From: JALYUM01 sp036688685
Lineage (GTDB): Bacteria > Pseudomonadota > Gammaproteobacteria > Burkholderiales > Burkholderiaceae_D
Assembly (NCBI RefSeq): GCF_036688685.1
Contig: NZ_JAQQPS010000001.1
Location: 62,001 to 126,000, forward strand
Length of the DNA stretch: 64,000 nucleotides
Direction of reading: 5' to 3'
The translations under genes and the position numbers were made by a program. The notes beneath the pieces are model-generated. The model did not search any database. It saw nothing but the letters and a program-made list of their open reading frames with translations, and was not told where the DNA came from. Positions 1 to 9,071 of the stretch are shown here, in pieces. Numbering within the stretch: position 1 is the stretch's first letter; each line of letters starts with the position of its first letter.

Positions 1-131
1 TCATGACGAGAGCCGTCTGTCGACGTGAGCGTGATCTCGTTTGCAGTTAGCGTGTCTTGTAGCGCGTGGCCTCGCACGAAACCGCAACTAGTTCGAAAAA
101 ATCGTCAGACACAACGGCGGCCAACGTTCGG

Positions 132-473
132 CTAACTCTCCATCGACACGTCCGATACGTCGCCCTTGGCATCGAAACGCACGCTGACAACATAGGCGGT
201 CACGTCACCCGGCAGCGTGAAATCGAAAACATCCATGCCGTCCTCGGTATCGCTGCTCCAGTGCGACTTCAATTGCAGCATGGCCAGCACGCGGGCGCCG
301 TCCGGCTGGTCGACACCGGCATGTGCGCGCCAATATGCGCCATCGAGTTCTTCCAGATGGTGTTCGATGAAACAATCGATACTATCTTCGCCGGCTGGCG
401 TCCCGAACGCGCGTTCGATGGCGGTGCGTGCAGCGCTCTCGCGCCGCTTGATTTCGTCAGTGTTTGCTGCCAC
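132..473 (-). CDS. DUF2004-like small cytoplasmic protein
   Basis: A 113-residue soluble protein with no signal peptide or membrane segment. I chose the GTG at 473 because a GGAAGGGG purine run lies about 8 bases upstream; the longer reading from ATG 527 adds 18 residues that look non-coding. The first half is acidic and helical. The C-terminal third ends in a beta-rich stretch closing with DVSMES, which resembles the end of DUF2004 proteins. The family has no assigned function that I can name. The gene stands alone on the minus strand; bases 1-131 beyond its stop hold nothing I can recognise. The family call is from memory of the C-terminal pattern and is moderate at best. Confidence 0.6.
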   Translation of the reverse strand: MAANTDEIKRRESAARTAIERAFGTPAGEDSIDCFIEHHLEELDGAYWRAHAGVDQPDGARVLAMLQLKSHWSSDTEDGMDVFDFTLPGDVTAYVVSVRFDAKGDVSDVSMES

Positions 474-660
474 GGTGAACCCCTTCCTTGTACGATGTGA
501 ATGATTTTTCAGCCCGGAGGCTGACACAAGCTGTCACTGATTATAGTTGCTAAATTGCATTACGTCCTTTGCCGAAAAAGCAGTACGACAGCAGTAGAAA
601 ATCCCCCGTTCGCTGGCGAGTATGTTTTATACTATTTAGTTCAAAGCCGGACCGTACCTG

Positions 661-1130
661 TGATCGAGCAATGCTGATCTCAACCAGCACAACGGGATCT
701 TTTTCGCAACGAAGAAACAGGTCAAAAACCGCGGCATTCCACCGGGTCGATTCCTTGAAGAAGAACTGGTCGCATGGGGCAAGCCGGCGCCCGACGCGAT
801 CTTTGCGACCAATCCCGCCAACGGTGTCTACGCCAGCATGGCCGGCGTGCTCGGCCCCTGGACCGGTCCGGCCCCGCGCCGCGCGGCCATGCAGGCGGCG
901 ATGTGGGTGCTGGCCGGCTTCGAATCGTCGTGGCACCGGAAGGCCGGCGTCGTCAGCGCCAGCGGCAGGTCGAAATTTTCAGGACGCGATGCAACAGGAC
1001 CACATGCTGGCCATGGACCACATCGCCCGCCTGCTGCGCGTGACAGTCAACGCCAACGATCCCGTCAAACGCCACGAAACCGATGAATGCTTGAGCCGCT
1101 CCGCAGTGGCGCAATTTCAGGCGCTGCGCC
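661..1130 (+). pseudogene. Degraded lysozyme/peptidoglycan-hydrolase-like gene
   Basis: Two protein-like stretches lie in different frames. The first, about 661-965, reads DLNQHNGIFFATKKQ, then GIPPGRFLEEELVAWGK, then MAGVLGPWTG and WVLAGFESSW. The second, about 977-1130 and one frame away, reads NFQDAMQQDHMLAMDHIARL and later VKRHE. Both fit my memory of one family of roughly 250-residue lysozyme-like proteins found with secretion or phage functions, in which a middle segment should join the two. The first frame is preceded by an in-frame TGA at 660-662, so the 5' end is also gone. I read this as a remnant with a lost start, an internal deletion and a frameshift. The lysozyme assignment is inference; the two-frame structure is seen directly. 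Confidence 0.5.
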
Positions 1131-1160
1131 AAGCAGGCGGGAGTTGCCTGCCTGCAGCCG

Positions 1161-2009
1161 TCAAGCTTCCTGCAGCGCCAGGCAGATGGCGCCAACCGCA
1201 ATCACCAGGCATGCCAGCCAGGTCTTGCTGCTGACCGATTCGCGCAGGCCCACGCGCGCGATCAGCACGGCAAAGACGACGCTGGTTTCGCGCAGCGCCG
1301 AGACGGCGCCCATTGGCGCGGCCTGCATCGCCCAGATCACGATGCCATACGCGAGCACCGAGATCAGGCCGCCGACGCATGCCGTCCTGGCCGACGACCA
1401 CGACGCTTGCGTCAGCATGTGCATGGCGCCGCGGCCGCGCGTGACCAGAAACACCGGCACCATCAGCCAGTAAGCGGCAAACATCCACGGCGTGTACGCC
1501 AGCGGGCGGCCGTCCGACCAGCGCACGCCCAGTCCATCGACCACGGTGTAGAGCGCAATCACGGCGCCCGTCGTCAACGCCGCGAGCGCGCTCTTGCGCG
1601 AGACCTTGCCGCGCTGGACCGCGAGCACGATGATGCCGCTGGACACCATGACGACGCCGGCCACGCGTAGCGGCGTAATCGTTTCCTGTACGGTAAGCAG
1701 GGCGCCGAGCGTGACCAGCAGTGGCGACGTGCCGCGCGCAATCGGATACGCACGCGAAAAATCGCCGATCCGGTACGACCACACCAGGCAGCAGTTGTAG
1801 ACGATATGGATCAGGCCCGACGCGATGATGCAGGGCCACGCCGCCGCAGTGGGAGCGGGCGCGCCCAGCACGATGCACAGCGTGGCGATGGCGGCGATTG
1901 CCATGCTCATCCAGGTCATGGCCAGGAAACGGTCGCGCGTGCCATGCAGCAGCGCATTCCAGCTTGCGTGCAACAGTGCCGCAAACAGCACCAGCAGATT
2001 GACCGTCAC
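1161..2009 (-). CDS. EamA/DMT-family transporter
   Basis: A 282-residue inner-membrane protein with about ten hydrophobic segments in two repeated halves, the usual architecture of EamA drug/metabolite transporters. The N-terminus (LLVLFAALLHASWNALLHG) is typical of the first EamA helix, and the second half closes with a hydrophobic helix (TWLACLVIAVGAICLALQ). The length is normal for the family. It probably exports a small metabolite, but the substrate cannot be read from the sequence. It follows the secreted HExxH gene on the same strand with a 4-base gap, so the two may be co-transcribed. Confidence 0.85.
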   Translation of the reverse strand: MTVNLLVLFAALLHASWNALLHGTRDRFLAMTWMSMAIAAIATLCIVLGAPAPTAAAWPCIIASGLIHIVYNCCLVWSYRIGDFSRAYPIARGTSPLLVTLGALLTVQETITPLRVAGVVMVSSGIIVLAVQRGKVSRKSALAALTTGAVIALYTVVDGLGVRWSDGRPLAYTPWMFAAYWLMVPVFLVTRGRGAMHMLTQASWSSARTACVGGLISVLAYGIVIWAMQAAPMGAVSALRETSVVFAVLIARVGLRESVSSKTWLACLVIAVGAICLALQEA

Positions 2010-2013
2010 GGCA

Positions 2014-2970
2014 TCACGGCGTCGCTGCCACGCTCACGCTGGCACGGCGCAATGCCTGCACGGTCTCGACCACCAGCCGGTGCGCCGCGCCGCAATCAAG
2101 CGCGGCCAGCGCATGGATGTCGCGCGTCTTGCCGAGTTCACGCGCGACCAGGTAACCCAGGTAGTAACCGCGCCGCGGCGGCAGATCTGAATCATCCTTG
2201 CTAGTTGAAAAGAGCGGACCGTAGAGGGCTTCGTCGCCGTCGTCCAGCACGCGCGCCAGCTGCGCCCACGCCGCCGGCAACTGGGTCTTGGTCAGCGCCA
2301 GCGACCCGGCGGGAAAGTCGAGCAGCATCTCCTGCTCGGTGGCACGCGGATTGAGCACCTGCGACACATGCACCGCCAGGCCTTCCCGCCACAAGGGCTG
2401 CCACATCCCCGCTTGCGGACATTCGACGGACGCCAGCCGGTGGTAGGTATGGAACAGCTCATGATGAAACAGTGCACCTTGATCGTGGCCGGTATGCAGG
2501 CGCGTCATCATGTCGGCGCCAAACACCACGACGGGGACGCCCGCGAACTCGCGCGTGCCGCCATCCATTTCTCCCAGCGAATGCAGGAAATAAGTGGGGA
2601 TCGGCACAAAATCCGGGAAGGCCGCCTGAAAGCTGGCGCTGTAACGCGGCAGGTCGGCGTCGAATTGCGTCACTGTCGCCAGATACGCGGCGCGTTGCGG
2701 GCCGAACTCTTCCAGCGCCTGCGCAATGCGCGCATCCTGCCCGGCCTGCGTGCGCTTGCCCTGGTAACGCGCAATGCCATAAAACGCTGGAAAACCGAGC
2801 GCCACCGTTTGCTTGAAGCGGCTTACACGCTCAGCGGACGGCAGGCCTTGCGTGGCGTCCCAGACGTCGACGAAGTCCCGTGCCAGGCTGGTGACCTGGA
2901 ACGGCGGCGCGGCCGCCATGCTGGACAAGGACAGGCTGGCGGCGCATAGAAACAAGACAAGTGGTTTCAT
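2014..2970 (-). CDS. Secreted HExxH-type putative metalloprotease
   Basis: A 318-residue protein. Residues 1-20 (MKPLVLFLCAASLSLSSMAA) form a signal peptide, so it should be periplasmic or secreted. The motif HHELFHTYH at about residues 169-177 contains HExxH (170-174), the zinc site of many metallopeptidases. A following WREGLAVHVSQ resembles the downstream glutamate helix of gluzincin-like enzymes. I started at ATG 2970 because it begins the signal peptide; the longer frame to 3048 adds an unconvincing leader. No named family is recognised with certainty, although DUF2268-type predicted proteases are similar in layout. Substrate and activity are unknown. Confidence 0.65.
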   Translation of the reverse strand: MKPLVLFLCAASLSLSSMAAAPPFQVTSLARDFVDVWDATQGLPSAERVSRFKQTVALGFPAFYGIARYQGKRTQAGQDARIAQALEEFGPQRAAYLATVTQFDADLPRYSASFQAAFPDFVPIPTYFLHSLGEMDGGTREFAGVPVVVFGADMMTRLHTGHDQGALFHHELFHTYHRLASVECPQAGMWQPLWREGLAVHVSQVLNPRATEQEMLLDFPAGSLALTKTQLPAAWAQLARVLDDGDEALYGPLFSTSKDDSDLPPRRGYYLGYLVARELGKTRDIHALAALDCGAAHRLVVETVQALRRASVSVAATP

Positions 2971-3085
2971 TGTTCTTTTACTAAAAGAAACAAGACTATG
3001 CCAAGTACTGAAATTTGGCAATTTTTTATCCGTATTTCTGGCCCCCAATGGGGGCCTATTTGTCGCTGGTGCGAGGCACTACGCG

Positions 3086-4357
3086 CTAGCGCGCGAGCAG
3101 GCGCTTGTCCAGCTTTGCGGCCACGCCGACGCTGCGCCCTGCCAGGTTCGCTACCGAATAGCGCACTGCGCTGCCCAGCACGATCGCAGCTTCCGACAGC
3201 GTCAGGCCATAGTCTTGCTGCAGCCACTGCACCATGCCCGCCGTGGCGCTGCGCAGGGCATCGTCGAGCGAGCCGGCCTGGCCCAGCGTCATGATCTGGG
3301 TGGGTGACGCCACGCGCGGCATGCCGATGGCTTTTCCCTTCACCAGTTCGACCGAAAACGTGACATCCATCGACGTTTCGAGCGCATATTGCGAGGTTTC
3401 GCCGTCACCCTGGAGGGCATGGGCGTCGCCCAGGTACAGCAGGGCGCCGGGCTGCTGCACCGGCAGGTACACCGTGTTGCCTTCAATGACTTCGTTGAAA
3501 TCCATATTGCCGCCCGTGCGGCCGGTGTCGCCGGTCGACATGGGCGGGCCGTCCTGGGGCGCCAGCGCCAGGCCGCCGAGCATCGGGCGCACCGGGATGC
3601 GCAGCTGGCGCAGATTCGGGCCGGCCTGTTCGGGCCAGGCCAGGCCCTGCGCCAGATCGAGTTTCCAGCGCACCGGTTTGCCCAGCGCCGTCGCGTTGGC
3701 CGCAACGCCGGTCGATTGCGCGCGCCCGACCAGGGCGTCGAGGCTGTCGGCGTAGTTGCGGTTCAGGCGCAGGCGGCGCAACTGGATGACCAGCGTGTCG
3801 CCCGCTTGCGCGCCCATCACGTAAAACGGTCCGGTCTGAGGATTGCCGTACAGGGCGCGCGTGACGCCCTTGTCATCGACGCCGCCGGAATCGACGGTGC
3901 TGGTGTGGACGCTGTCGCCGGGCCAGATCGTCAGCACGGGCGCGCGGGTAGCGCTAAATTCGTTTGCATAATCGGTGGGAACGAATTCGTGCAGTTGCGC
4001 CTGGCCTGACATGCGCTCGGGCAGGCGGCGCGCACTGAACGCATGGCGCGCGCGGGCGGCGCTGTTGTTGGTGTCCGGGAAGTCCGCACTGCCTTGCATC
4101 GCCGCGCCATCGACGCGCCCCTGGTAGGCGTACTGATTGCCTTGCTGGTCGACGACGGCGAAGGCGATGTCGGTGCCGCTGCGCGTGCCGGTCAGGCGGT
4201 CGCCGTCGAGCGTGCCGGAGAGCTGGCCGGCATGCTCGTCGAGGGACATCGTCATCGACGATGGATTGCCCCAGCGATTGACGGTGAGCAGCCAGTGTTC
4301 CGCCGCGTGGGCGGAGAACGACATGGCGAACAAGCCGAACAGGAAGTAGTTGCGCAT
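3086..4357 (-). CDS. Secreted acetamidase/formamidase-family protein
   Basis: A 423-residue protein with a signal peptide at residues 1-18 (MRNYFLFGLFAMSFSAHA). The body from about residue 130 matches the FmdA/AmdA fold pattern: a GD-containing segment (WPGDSVHTSTVDSGG), QAGDTLVIQL, GGNMDFNEV and YLGDAHALQGDGE. The GGN and DxHxxQGDGE stretches are signature regions of acetamidases and formamidases, which hydrolyse short amides to the acid and ammonia. An extra N-terminal domain of about 100 residues is beta-rich and unassigned. Export is unusual for a cytoplasmic enzyme family but known in secreted homologues. The start ATG 4357 begins the signal peptide. A hairpin of GGCCCCC arms at 3041-3058 lies just beyond the stop. 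Confidence 0.8.
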   Translation of the reverse strand: MRNYFLFGLFAMSFSAHAAEHWLLTVNRWGNPSSMTMSLDEHAGQLSGTLDGDRLTGTRSGTDIAFAVVDQQGNQYAYQGRVDGAAMQGSADFPDTNNSAARARHAFSARRLPERMSGQAQLHEFVPTDYANEFSATRAPVLTIWPGDSVHTSTVDSGGVDDKGVTRALYGNPQTGPFYVMGAQAGDTLVIQLRRLRLNRNYADSLDALVGRAQSTGVAANATALGKPVRWKLDLAQGLAWPEQAGPNLRQLRIPVRPMLGGLALAPQDGPPMSTGDTGRTGGNMDFNEVIEGNTVYLPVQQPGALLYLGDAHALQGDGETSQYALETSMDVTFSVELVKGKAIGMPRVASPTQIMTLGQAGSLDDALRSATAGMVQWLQQDYGLTLSEAAIVLGSAVRYSVANLAGRSVGVAAKLDKRLLAR

Positions 4358-4370
4358 TGGTGGCCCATCA

Positions 4371-4396
4371 AAAAAAAGCCCGGAGAACCGGGCTTT
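4371..4396 (-). terminator. Rho-independent terminator
   Basis: On the minus strand the arms AAAGCCCGG and CCGGGCTTT enclose a four-base loop and run into seven T residues. It follows the stop of the 116-residue gene at 4414 and separates it from the acetamidase-family gene. Confidence 0.85.
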
Positions 4397-4413
4397 GGCT
4401 GCATTGCTGAAAA

Positions 4414-4764
4414 TTACTCGTCGTCGAACTCTTCGGCGAGATTCTTCCATCCTTTGCTTTTGGCAAACGGCGCAAACTCCTCCGGTGCCTCCAGCACGAT
4501 CAATTTACGCTCTTGCAGTCCGGGATCGCTCGGGCCGAAATCGGGCCCCTTGTAGCCCAGCTTGCGCAACTGGTCGATGACGGCTTTGGCCAGGACAGTG
4601 TCCTTGTACAGGCCGCCATCGACCGGTGCTGCAAAATCCACGTACACATCAATAATCCCGTAACCCTCGTCGAAAATGCGGATGCCTTTGACGTCGTGGG
4701 AACGGCCGGTGCTGTCGCTGGCCTTGAACGGTCCACTCAGCTGGATATCGGTATCGGTAGTCAT
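4414..4764 (-). CDS. Conserved hypothetical acidic protein
   Basis: A 116-residue acidic, soluble protein with no signal peptide, membrane segment or cysteine. It ends in an acidic tail (LAEEFDDE). The middle reads GIIDVYVDFAAPVDGG, then VIDQLRKLGYKGPDFG, a mixed alpha/beta pattern. I do not recognise a family. It lies 14 bases downstream of the M61 peptidase stop on the same strand and is followed by a clear terminator, so it is probably the last gene of that transcript. No function can be given. Confidence 0.75.
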   Translation of the reverse strand: MTTDTDIQLSGPFKASDSTGRSHDVKGIRIFDEGYGIIDVYVDFAAPVDGGLYKDTVLAKAVIDQLRKLGYKGPDFGPSDPGLQERKLIVLEAPEEFAPFAKSKGWKNLAEEFDDE

Positions 4765-4778
4765 GGCGCTAGCTTAAC

Positions 4779-6683
4779 TTATTTCTTCGCTTGCAGGATG
4801 GGCTCGAGGCGGTCGCGCGTGCCCGGGATGCGTTCCAGGTGCGGGTATCGCAGGCCGCCATGGTAGTCCAGCGCAACCGTGCGGAACACATTGCCTTTTT
4901 TAACCAGCAGCGTGACCGGCGCCGTGCCTGTTTTCGCTTCCTTGACGGCGGCTTTTAACAGCTCCGGTTTCCAGGCGCGGTTGTTGACCGCCACGATGCT
5001 GGTGTTGGCGGCCAGGCCGGCCTGGAAGCCGACGCCGTCCCAGGTCACGCTGGTGATGGCGCCATCGGCCTTGACGGCAAAGCCGAGCGAGTAGCTGAAG
5101 TCGGTGGTCTTGTTGCGCTCATCGGCACTTTTCGAGGCGTCGCTCGGGGTGTCGGTGTAGACCAGTTTCCAGCCGGCGCGCGCCAGGCCGTCGAGCGGGG
5201 CGTTGGGCGCGATGTCTTCCACGCGGGTGCGCAGAAAACTGGCCCAGTCGTATGGCTGCACTTGATTGAGGGCGGCGACGACGTCCTCGAACGTGTAGTG
5301 GGCCGGGGTAAAACTGCCATCGTTGACGCTGTAGAAGGCTTTGGCAAAATCGTCCAGCGAACGGCGCTCGTTGGACAGCTCGCGGATGCGGGTGTCGACG
5401 TCCAGCCAGATCAGGCTGCCTTCGCTGTAATAATCTTCGCTGCGCTGCCAGTTGCCCCAGCCTAGCGGGCGGCGGCCGTTGATGATCGGGTCGTTGACCG
5501 TGTCCTGCACGGCGCGCCATGAGCGGCCGCGCACATTGTCGAAGCGCGCCGCGGTGGCCGCGAGCAGGTCGCGCGTTGCGCTCGGGGAAATCAGGCCGGA
5601 ACGGGCGGCCAGCACGTCGCCCCAGTATTGGGTCTGGCCTTCGTAGACCCACAGCAGGCTGTTTTGCAGCGGCGTGTTCAGGTTCGGTACGTCCTGGCCG
5701 GCCGGGCGCCGGAACTTGCCGTTCCACGAGTGCGTGTATTCGTGCGGCAGCAGGCCGCGGCCCGCTTCGTTCTTTTTCCAGTCGATGAAGTAACCCGGCT
5801 TCACGCCGTTTTCGCTGGACTGGTGGTGCTCGCGGCCGATGCCGCCGAATTCGTCCGAGATGGCGAACAGGAAGTCGTAATGCTGGTAGTGCTGCGAACC
5901 GTACAGTTTGAGCGCTTGCTGGACCATGGCGCGGTGCAGGCCGATTTGCTCGGGCGTCGCTTCCAGCTGGTCGGCGCTGTCGGCGACGATGTTGAGCATC
6001 ACCGGCACTTTCGCGCCGGGATTGAGGTCGATGCGCTTGAAGTAGCGGCCGGCGAACAGGGGCGAGTCGATCAGTGTGTCCAGGTCGAGCGGCTTGAAGC
6101 GGATGTTGGCGCCATCCTGTTTATCAGTTTCCAGCGCGGTGCCGAATTGCCAGCCGGCGGGCAGCACCAGGTTCGGCTGCACGGTAATGCGGCGGCTGTT
6201 GTAGCCGGCCGGGTACAAGGTCATCGAGGCCCACTGCACGCCGAGGATGTCGTCCGTCATGGTGATGCGGCCCTGGGCAGTGTCGAGCGGCGACAGGTAC
6301 TGGTATTCGGCCTCCAGCGTGGTCGCGCCGGCCGGGATAGCCATGTGAAACGCGAACACGTCGACCGGGTCGCGCGTCCACACCACCGGCTTGCCGCCGG
6401 CCGACAGTTTCAGGCCGGCCAGCTGGGTCAGCGGACCGCTGGGACCGTGGTTGCCCGGCAGCCATTGCGGGTACAGCAGCGTGAGCGGACCGGCTTGCAC
6501 GGGGATGCTCATGCGCACGCGGAAAATCTGCTGGCGCAGGTCGGTGGCGTCGACGTTCAGGACGATGGTGCCGGGGTAGGGCGCAGCGCCAACCGCGGGC
6601 ACGGCGGCCTGGGAGGTGCTGGAAAAAAGTGCGGCAAAGGCGAGGGCAAGGGCGCTACGGCGTACAAACATGGAAGCAGTCAT
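4779..6683 (-). CDS. M61-family glycyl aminopeptidase with PDZ domain
   Basis: A 634-residue exported peptidase. Residues 1-25 form a signal peptide (MTASMFVRRSALALAFAALF...). An N-terminal beta-sandwich covers about residues 40-230. The thermolysin-like catalytic domain follows, with HEYTH at about 314-318 and WVYEGQTQYWG about 35 residues on, giving the second glutamate of the zinc site. The GRE-HH segment just before it (GGIGREHHQSS) is typical of M61 enzymes. A C-terminal PDZ domain covers about residues 510-610. Members cleave N-terminal glycine or alanine residues from peptides. ATG 6683 is chosen because it starts the signal peptide; 6767 is the longest frame. Length is normal. Confidence 0.92.
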   Translation of the reverse strand: MTASMFVRRSALALAFAALFSSTSQAAVPAVGAAPYPGTIVLNVDATDLRQQIFRVRMSIPVQAGPLTLLYPQWLPGNHGPSGPLTQLAGLKLSAGGKPVVWTRDPVDVFAFHMAIPAGATTLEAEYQYLSPLDTAQGRITMTDDILGVQWASMTLYPAGYNSRRITVQPNLVLPAGWQFGTALETDKQDGANIRFKPLDLDTLIDSPLFAGRYFKRIDLNPGAKVPVMLNIVADSADQLEATPEQIGLHRAMVQQALKLYGSQHYQHYDFLFAISDEFGGIGREHHQSSENGVKPGYFIDWKKNEAGRGLLPHEYTHSWNGKFRRPAGQDVPNLNTPLQNSLLWVYEGQTQYWGDVLAARSGLISPSATRDLLAATAARFDNVRGRSWRAVQDTVNDPIINGRRPLGWGNWQRSEDYYSEGSLIWLDVDTRIRELSNERRSLDDFAKAFYSVNDGSFTPAHYTFEDVVAALNQVQPYDWASFLRTRVEDIAPNAPLDGLARAGWKLVYTDTPSDASKSADERNKTTDFSYSLGFAVKADGAITSVTWDGVGFQAGLAANTSIVAVNNRAWKPELLKAAVKEAKTGTAPVTLLVKKGNVFRTVALDYHGGLRYPHLERIPGTRDRLEPILQAKK

Positions 6684-6809
6684 CGTCGAATTCTGTGGTG
6701 TGGGCAAGAGTAATCGAACGAGTTTAGCACGCAGCCATGGGGGCGAATGTGTCGGTTTGTAGTGCAAAGAAAGTTCGTTTTTTTAGCCTCAAAACCGTGT
6801 TTTGTCAGC

Positions 6810-6834
6810 CTTGAATTCGCTGGCGCCGGCATTA
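6810..6834 (+). promoter_or_regulatory. Possible heat-shock (sigma-32) promoter
   Basis: CTTGAA at 6810-6815 and CGGCATTA at 6827-6834 are separated by 11 bases and lie about 70 bases upstream of the Hsp20 start. The -35 element is a perfect match to the sigma-32 core; the -10 element is weak. The assignment is tentative. Confidence 0.35.
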
Positions 6835-6903
6835 GATTGGATTCAACGGATGCTCCACGGAGGTCCGTCAATCTATCGCTTAACTCACTCAAGGATATTT
6901 ATC

Positions 6904-7359
6904 ATGCGTACGACTTATGACCTCACCCCCCTGTATCGTTCCGCCATCGGTTTCGACCGCCTGGCCAGTCTGCTCGAGCAACGCGCCGATGCGCAGCCGA
7001 GCTACCCACCGTACAACATTGAACTTGTCAGCGAAGACAAGTATCGCATCGTGATGGCGATCGCCGGTTTCGACCGTTCTGAAGTGGAGATCGTCGCCGA
7101 GCGCGATTCGCTGCAGGTCACCGGCCGCAAGCAGAAGGACGAAACCCAGCGCACCTTCCTGCACCGCGGAATTGCCGCACGCGACTTTGAACAGCGCTTT
7201 CAGCTGGCCAACCACGTCAAGGTCACCACGGCCTCGTTCGACAACGGCATGCTGACCATCGACCTGGTGCGTGAAGTGCCGGAAGCACTCAAGCCACGCC
7301 GCATCGTCATCGACGGTGGCGAGAATGTGCAGGCGCTGGAGCAGCGCCAGGCTGCCTGA
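6904..7359 (+). CDS. Small heat-shock protein Hsp20 (IbpA-like)
   Basis: A 151-residue small heat-shock protein that should bind unfolding proteins in the cytoplasm as an ATP-independent holdase. The N-terminus MRTTYDLTPLYRSAIGFDRL is nearly the IbpA/IbpB start. The alpha-crystallin domain runs from about residue 35 (PYNIELVSEDKYRI) to 130, with the conserved RDFEQRFQLANHVKV and a GMLTIDL strand. ATG 6904 follows an AGGAT ribosome-binding site; the longer reading from 6802 is upstream leader. A possible sigma-32 promoter lies upstream and a strong terminator follows, so it is probably a single-gene unit. Confidence 0.95.
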   Translation: MRTTYDLTPLYRSAIGFDRLASLLEQRADAQPSYPPYNIELVSEDKYRIVMAIAGFDRSEVEIVAERDSLQVTGRKQKDETQRTFLHRGIAARDFEQRFQLANHVKVTTASFDNGMLTIDLVREVPEALKPRRIVIDGGENVQALEQRQAA

Positions 7360-7381
7360 GCCGGTAAACTGAAGTGAGAAG

Positions 7382-7408
7382 GGCGCCCGTGGTTGGGGCG
7401 CCTTTTTT
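7382..7408 (+). terminator. Rho-independent terminator after hsp20
   Basis: Arms GGCGCCC and GGGCGCC with a 7-base loop are followed by six T residues, 22 bases after the Hsp20 stop. Confidence 0.9.
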
Positions 7409-7531
7409 GTATCTGCGCGGTGGCTGAAAAACTGTTGTTGCGCCACCACCTGGCGCAACCATTAAGCAGGTTTTAAGAAGCACAGCGCAAGATACCTTCA
7501 TCGAATCCCCCTTTCCATCAGGAGTACAACA

Positions 7532-9058
7532 ATGGCTAACGTAGTTCACGGTATCACGGCAAAAGGCTTGACGGTTGCCCTGTGCGCGGCAGGCGTCATC
7601 GGCGGCGCTGTTGGTGCGATCGCGGTCAATCATAACAATGCCGTATCGGCCGAAACCGTGGTGCGGGCAGCGCCTGTCGCCCCGACCACCACGCCGCCGG
7701 CGACCACCGTCGCCCCGGGTACGCAGCAACCCATGGCGCTGCCCGACTTTACCCAGATCGTCGCCCACAATGGCCCGGCCGTCGTGAATATCCGCGTGGT
7801 CGGCACCAGCCGTGCCGGCGCCAATGTGCGTGCGCCGAACGGCCAGGAGCTGGACGAAGACGATCCATTTTTTGAATTTTTCCGTCGCTTTCAAGGCCCG
7901 CAGAATCCCCGCGGCCAGCAAGGGACACCCGTTTTTGGCGCTGGTTCCGGATTCATCATGAGCCCGGACGGCGTCATCCTTACCAACGCCCACGTGGTGC
8001 GCGACGCGAACGAGGTCACTGTGAAGTTGCAGGACCGCCGCGAATTCAAAGCCAAGGTACTCGGATCCGATCCGAAGACCGACGTGGCCGTTCTCAAGAT
8101 CGAGGCCAAAAACCTGCCCGTGGTCGCGGTCGGCAATTCCAAGGCGCTCGCCGTGGGTGAATGGGTGCTGGCCATCGGTTCGCCGTATGGCCTCGACAGC
8201 ACTGTCACCGCAGGCGTGGTCAGCGCCAAGGGCCGCTCGCTCGGTGATGACGGCGTGCCGTTCATCCAGACCGACGTGGCCGTCAACCCTGGTAACTCGG
8301 GTGGGCCGCTGTTCAACACGCGTGGCGAAGTGGTGGGCATCAACTCGCAAATCTACAGCCAGACCGGCGGTTACCAGGGCTTGTCGTTCGCGATCCCGAT
8401 CGACGTCGCCGCCCGCATCAAGGACCAGATCGTCGCCACCGGCAAGGTGCAGCATGCCAAGCTGGGCGTGATGGTGCAGGAAGTAAACCAGGGTTTTGCT
8501 GACTCGTTCAAACTTGAATCGCCGGAAGGTGCGCTGGTGCTGAACGTGGAGAAGAATGGCGCCGCCGACAAGGCCGGCCTGAAGCCAGGCGACGTGGTAC
8601 GCAAGGCAAATGGCCAGACGATCGTCTCGTCCAACGATCTGCCGGCAATGCTCTCGACCGCCAAACCGGGCGACAAGGTCGCGCTCGACGTCTGGCGTGA
8701 AGGCAAGATCGTGCGCTTCAATGCTGTCCTGGGCAACGCCAGCGACAAGGCGGCGCCGAGCGAAAAAGCCAGCGTGGCCGACGTCAACAACAGCGCCAAG
8801 CTGGGCCTGGCCCTGCGTCCGCTCGACGCGATGGAACGGCGCCAGTCCGGCATTGCATCCGGTCTGGTGATCGAGGATGCCGGCGGTGCGGCGGCAACGG
8901 CCGGGGTGCAGCCGGGCGATGTGCTGCTGTCGGTGAATGGCCGCGCCGTGACCACGGTCGAGCAGGTCCGCGAGATGGTGGGCAAGGCCGGCAAATCGGT
9001 GGCCTTGCTGATCCAGCGCGGAGGTGACAGAATCTTTATCCCGGTGCGGATCGGTTAA
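7532..9058 (+). CDS. Periplasmic Do-like serine protease (DegQ/HtrA family)
   Basis: A 508-residue envelope protease and chaperone that degrades or refolds misfolded periplasmic proteins. A hydrophobic N-terminal segment (about residues 12-35) is a signal peptide or membrane anchor, followed by a Pro/Thr-rich linker. The trypsin-like domain carries the triad His154 (TNAHVV), Asp184 (KTDVAVL) and Ser256 (GNSGGP). Two PDZ domains follow, at about residues 300-390 and 415-505. A Phe-rich segment near residues 110-118 (DDPFFEFFRRF) fits the LA-loop region of this family. A response regulator begins 13 bases after its stop and a sensor kinase after that, so the three are probably one operon. Confidence 0.95.
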   Translation: MANVVHGITAKGLTVALCAAGVIGGAVGAIAVNHNNAVSAETVVRAAPVAPTTTPPATTVAPGTQQPMALPDFTQIVAHNGPAVVNIRVVGTSRAGANVRAPNGQELDEDDPFFEFFRRFQGPQNPRGQQGTPVFGAGSGFIMSPDGVILTNAHVVRDANEVTVKLQDRREFKAKVLGSDPKTDVAVLKIEAKNLPVVAVGNSKALAVGEWVLAIGSPYGLDSTVTAGVVSAKGRSLGDDGVPFIQTDVAVNPGNSGGPLFNTRGEVVGINSQIYSQTGGYQGLSFAIPIDVAARIKDQIVATGKVQHAKLGVMVQEVNQGFADSFKLESPEGALVLNVEKNGAADKAGLKPGDVVRKANGQTIVSSNDLPAMLSTAKPGDKVALDVWREGKIVRFNAVLGNASDKAAPSEKASVADVNNSAKLGLALRPLDAMERRQSGIASGLVIEDAGGAAATAGVQPGDVLLSVNGRAVTTVEQVREMVGKAGKSVALLIQRGGDRIFIPVRIG

Positions 9059-9071
9059 ACAAAGGAACACA

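Noticed and set aside
3041..3058. Hairpin of GGCCCCC arms as a terminator of the acetamidase-family gene
   Set aside because: The stem is good but no T-run follows on the minus strand, so I did not list it as a terminator.
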